Shown in pieces: positions 25,401-27,427 of a stretch of 27,427 nt of DNA. The notes under the pieces were generated by a model. It saw only the letters and a list, made by a program, of their open reading frames with translations. It did no database searches and was not told the origin of the DNA. Origin of the DNA: a virus. The stretch is taken from positions 1 through 27,427 of the IMG/VR virus record IMGVR_UViG_3300024273_002194; one strand, 5' to 3'. Within the stretch, counting starts at the first letter, position 1. Each line of letters opens with the position of its first letter. Both the position numbers and the translations under genes were made by a program.

Positions 25401-27427
25401 ATAACTGACCATCTACTGTACCCACTTTTAACACCTTAGCAATCCTTTGTATTTGTGTGTCTGAACCTGTAGGTCTAACTTTAGTTAGCCCACCAGTAGT
25501 TGTTGATACATATAGTTCATCATTAATTACCCATGTTTCACCATTAGGGTTAAGTGTTGTTGTACCACTACTTGTATTAATACCCGTTAATTTACCAAAA
25601 GTAACAATTGGGTTGGTATTTGTATTATCAAAACTCTCAGATGTAAATCCAATTACTGGCATTGTTGTACCTGTTGATGAGTTGGCTAGCTCTACCTCAT
25701 GGATATCATTGTCAAATCCCACAATATAAACAGGAAGACCCTTATCTATTGTTCCAGCAGACCCTTTTTTGCCCCATATGGTAACAGTACCTGTTGATAC
25801 GTATTCTTCTGTAGTTAACCACTCATTAGACGCTACGTCAAAATACATCATTCTACCTTGATATGAATTGTCTGGTGTGGCGGGAATATTAGATGTTACA
25901 TCATCTAAACTATTAAGAGTGATACCTGTATATGTTGATGCGGAAAATATTCCATCAACCGTTAATCCTGTAACAGATTCTATTGTTGAACTTAATGTAA
26001 CTCCATCATTTCTAGATATAGTAAAGGTGTTAGCATTGTTGTAAGTAAATCCTGTAACAAAAGTGTCTCCAGTAGTAAATGCAGAAAGGGCTGGGCTTAA
26101 ATCTACATTATAAAAGTTAGAACCTTGTATATTGTTATCAAACTCTATTAAATTTCCATTAAGATTGGCAGCATTAGTATAACTGTCTGTCATGCCAGTA
26201 GTGAAACCGCCAACATTAAAAGTTCCTCCGCTAGAATTTGTGTAAGTAACAACCCCAGTGGAAGGACTATAAACACCACTAATAACAAAAATGTCAGAAG
26301 CCAACACTGATAAGTCAGAATTTAAAACACTTCCATCATTTAAAGAAGAAGTTAATATGTAGTTTGAATTATTAAAAGTTTGACCCGTTAAATAAAAATC
26401 ATTTATACCTGATAAATTAGAGCCGTCTCCATAAAAAGTGCCTCCGCTTATTGTGGTTGCAGAAACAGAAATTAAAGAGATGTCATCATCAAGATTTACA
26501 ATAGGATTATTTGCAGTGCCTCCTGTATTTATGTTATTTCCAGGCTGAACTCTTGTAATATCGTTTCCATCTGCTGTGGTTAAAAATATGTCAGAAAGGT
26601 CTGTGCTTCCAGAGTAAAAAGTTGTTGCAGATACTGATGTTCCACTAATAGATGGAGACTCAATTTCAAATCCAGCATATAAAGAGTTTGCCGTAACAGC
26701 ATTTGTGGCATCTAAATTTGTGGTGTATATTTCTCTCCACCTGAGGGAGGGTGCTCCCAAATCTACAATATTATCAACATTCGGCTCTAAATCATTACCT
26801 ATAGTAGTAGTTCCAGAAATTAAAGTATTACCAGTAACGGTAAAGTTAGAATTTATAGTAGTTTGTCCAGAAGTTATTAATGAATTAAAGACTGGTGAAT
26901 CGTCTACATTAATAATTGGATTGTTTGCAGTTCCACCAGTTGTTATATTTGTTCCAGGTTGAACTCTTGTAATATCGTTACCATCTGCTGTAGTTAAAAA
27001 TATGTCAGAAAGGTCAGTGCTTCCAGAATATATCGTTCCACCACTTAATGTTGTTGCAGAAACAGAACTTAATAAAATATCATCATCAAGATTTACAGTC
27101 GGATTGTTTGCAGTTCCACCAGTTGATATGTTTATTCCTCCCGAAACTCTTGTTATGTCGTTACCATCATTTGTAGTTAAGAATATATCAGATAAATCAG
27201 TTGAGCCAGAATATAAAGTTCCACCACTTAAATTAGTTGCAGAAACAGAATTTAATGAAATGTCACTGTCAAGACTTACAATAGGACTGTTTACAGTTCC
27301 ACCAGTTGTTATGTTTGTTCCGCCTTGAACTCTTGTAATATCTGTCTCAACATCTATATTAACAATGTCCCCTACGGTTGTTATTGTTGCATTTGTTCCC
27401 CCGCTTATTGTTCTAAAATAAAAATCC
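22402..27427 (-). CDS. Giant tail-fibre-like protein, 5' end beyond window
   Basis: The frame is open from the stop at 22402 to the right edge, giving at least 1,675 residues; the start lies outside. The N-terminal visible part consists of 61-residue tandem repeats (GGTANNPI, then GSTDLSDIFLTT, DGNDITRV). A DLGAPSLRWREIYTTNLDA segment follows near 26,700-26,790, resembling the repeat seen in phage and algal-virus fibres. The body carries degenerate modules of the type VTGFTYNNANTFTISRNDG near 26,050, 25,270, 23,200 and 22,870. The C-terminus (FIINLPTAVGIQGTTYTLVN and ISRTVQSDGANWIVI) is a common fibre-tip module. The sequence is low in charge and rich in T, S, G and N, consistent with a long trimeric beta-structured fibre. 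Adsorption role inferred. Confidence 0.8.
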   Translation of the reverse strand, partial: DFYFRTISGGTNATITTVGDIVNIDVETDITRVQGGTNITTGGTVNSPIVSLDSDISLNSVSATNLSGGTLYSGSTDLSDIFLTTNDGNDITRVSGGINISTGGTANNPTVNLDDDILLSSVSATTLSGGTIYSGSTDLSDIFLTTADGNDITRVQPGTNITTGGTANNPIINVDDSPVFNSLITSGQTTINSNFTVTGNTLISGTTTIGNDLEPNVDNIVDLGAPSLRWREIYTTNLDATNAVTANSLYAGFEIESPSISGTSVSATTFYSGSTDLSDIFLTTADGNDITRVQPGNNINTGGTANNPIVNLDDDISLISVSATTISGGTFYGDGSNLSGINDFYLTGQTFNNSNYILTSSLNDGSVLNSDLSVLASDIFVISGVYSPSTGVVTYTNSSGGTFNVGGFTTGMTDSYTNAANLNGNLIEFDNNIQGSNFYNVDLSPALSAFTTGDTFVTGFTYNNANTFTISRNDGVTLSSTIESVTGLTVDGIFSASTYTGITLNSLDDVTSNIPATPDNSYQGRMMYFDVASNEWLTTEEYVSTGTVTIWGKKGSAGTIDKGLPVYIVGFDNDIHEVELANSSTGTTMPVIGFTSESFDNTNTNPIVTFGKLTGINTSSGTTTLNPNGETWVINDELYVSTTTGGLTKVRPTGSDTQIQRIAKVLKVGTVDGQLFAFNTARTAGLPNLTTDYLWVGNGSDTPQEVIRTDVGITTTGFTYNDNNTFTITDDNGGSLSSTINQVSGLTTTNFINYANTTDPLAVSGRTYYDVSENALSYFPETPNMDVTINIGQEGVTRVYNNTGIQINNGQACHLSGEFNGVATVKLAIASGTTDTSDTSYEVTGIATHNIPNGTTGFITNIGLVRDLNITGTTPGSAIFLSDQIAGKLVYELPTTNSSRISQIGYVIATGTTTGRILVELSNESVSVLSTKEIDVLTQNNASTGTRNGGFMTVNGGDNSKFDISAGSGTVMDNFTDANTPLLTEVVWDTITGVTLTSLTGSQGTYIFINSSGGTLQFPLQTPPQQSDKRDNIFLGIIGHASNTVVNNIFNTPIQVVSPINQLEDLTSSIGPFSKSGNRVSNITGTLELQKSSGNSFVFGGNLSNNNKIPSNIQSGVLSGSTLVYAKGTAVLGQSGTTVDVQNYDSNGLGTISSIPGSNYVATRIWHAPINNVLVFQYAQFSYSTQSLARDSFPNENYTSPPGLDVNAYLVAVLIYKKGDVNLDNALVIPQGKFAGTGGGGTSPDTLQSVYDNSIPNPEILTDATNESVDFRVGSGSDSDNLIRFQQNDGTVNAFITGEGNSSFNNISGDTLQLNTVALNPTGTDILVRNSTTGVVDYRPVSGITPDLNTFVSGGTYNDTTNNINFSGNSTETTFDVDLTGLVSSVSGDTFVVGGTYVDSTNTIALLRNDGNFVNVTGVTNTYVTGGTINLPATDNSNGGTIGLLYKDSDGIPRTLPFEDTYTSGTTFASNQATLTRNDGTEIFKLSGGTNVTLSNPSTNQIKLDVTIPAGMNTYVTGFTYDDANTLTISDNVGDTFPVTINTMTGLTVSGKVITTQLQVTSSPTNGYVLTSDASGNANWQAAGGGPTLRNVSSTDTFSTANETINCTSGTFIINLPTAVGIQGTTYTLVNSGTGVITLDANGTETINGSLTIDLSTQYISRTVQSDGANWIVI
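26905..27427 (-). repeat. 183-bp coding tandem repeats in giant fibre gene
   Basis: Matching blocks begin at 26918, 27101 and 27284, exactly 183 bp (61 codons) apart, and a diverged copy begins at 26504. The 414-bp gap to that last copy contains an inserted DLGAPSLRW segment. Further copies probably lie beyond the right edge. Confidence 0.85.

Noticed and set aside
26758-26760. TTG as the start of the giant fibre gene
   Set aside because: The same frame continues open to the window edge with matching repeats, so this codon is internal.
22544-27328. Several plus-strand open frames of 60-120 codons opposite the fibre genes
   Set aside because: They are shadows of a long, compositionally consistent minus-strand frame and have no recognisable domain.
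26905-27427. Regular repeats as a possible CRISPR array
   Set aside because: Units are 183 bp, coding and in frame; there are no 25-40 bp repeats with unique spacers and no cas genes.

Overview
The window looks like part of the genome of a large tailed phage (probably a myovirus) infecting a member of the Bacteroidetes. It is strongly AT-rich and tightly packed, with mostly one coding strand (minus) and no intergenic gap over 160 bases. Recognisable head and tail genes are T4-like: a gp20-type portal, a large terminase, and a pair of gp26/gp51-like baseplate hub proteins. The replicase is not T4-like but a bacterial-type DNA polymerase III alpha subunit with a fused proofreading exonuclease. 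Start codons almost never have a Shine-Dalgarno sequence and sit behind A/T-rich leaders, which is typical of Bacteroidetes and their phages. The host is inferred; no host gene is present. Layout from low to high coordinates: (1) 67-1952, two paralogous zinc-ribbon baseplate hub-like genes. (2) 2042-2509, a freestanding Vsr-like (EDxHD-type) nuclease on the plus strand. (3) 2492-6689, a minus-strand operon with a RecD2-like helicase and three unrecognised genes. (4) 6758-7240, a plus-strand holin. (5) 7237-12775, a polymerase III alpha gene broken in two by a split intein, with an EDxHD homing endonuclease gene between the halves. (6) 12847-13455, a plus-strand protein made of seven 27-residue repeats that I do not recognise. 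(7) 13452-18034, the packaging block: a small gene, the portal, a nuclease-less terminase ATPase paralog and the full terminase. (8) 18110-27427, small structural or unknown genes, a frameshifted SET-domain methyltransferase gene, a three-domain adhesin-like protein, and a very large fibre-like protein that runs off the right edge. How the parts work together: the two polymerase halves can make a working replicase only by protein trans-splicing, because the intein sits three residues before the catalytic PDIDIDF motif. The endonuclease between them would spread the arrangement by homing. The RecD2-like helicase probably serves recombination or replication. Terminase, portal and baseplate genes make and fill particles; the holin opens the host membrane; the glycine/serine/threonine-rich proteins probably form fibres for adsorption. 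Most notable items: the fractured split-intein polymerase locus, the SET gene broken (or programmed) at a G5T6 run, the duplicated terminase ATPase, and the 27-residue repeat protein. The first 25 bases are a perfect inverted copy of bases 234-258, which suggests a contig-end artefact.
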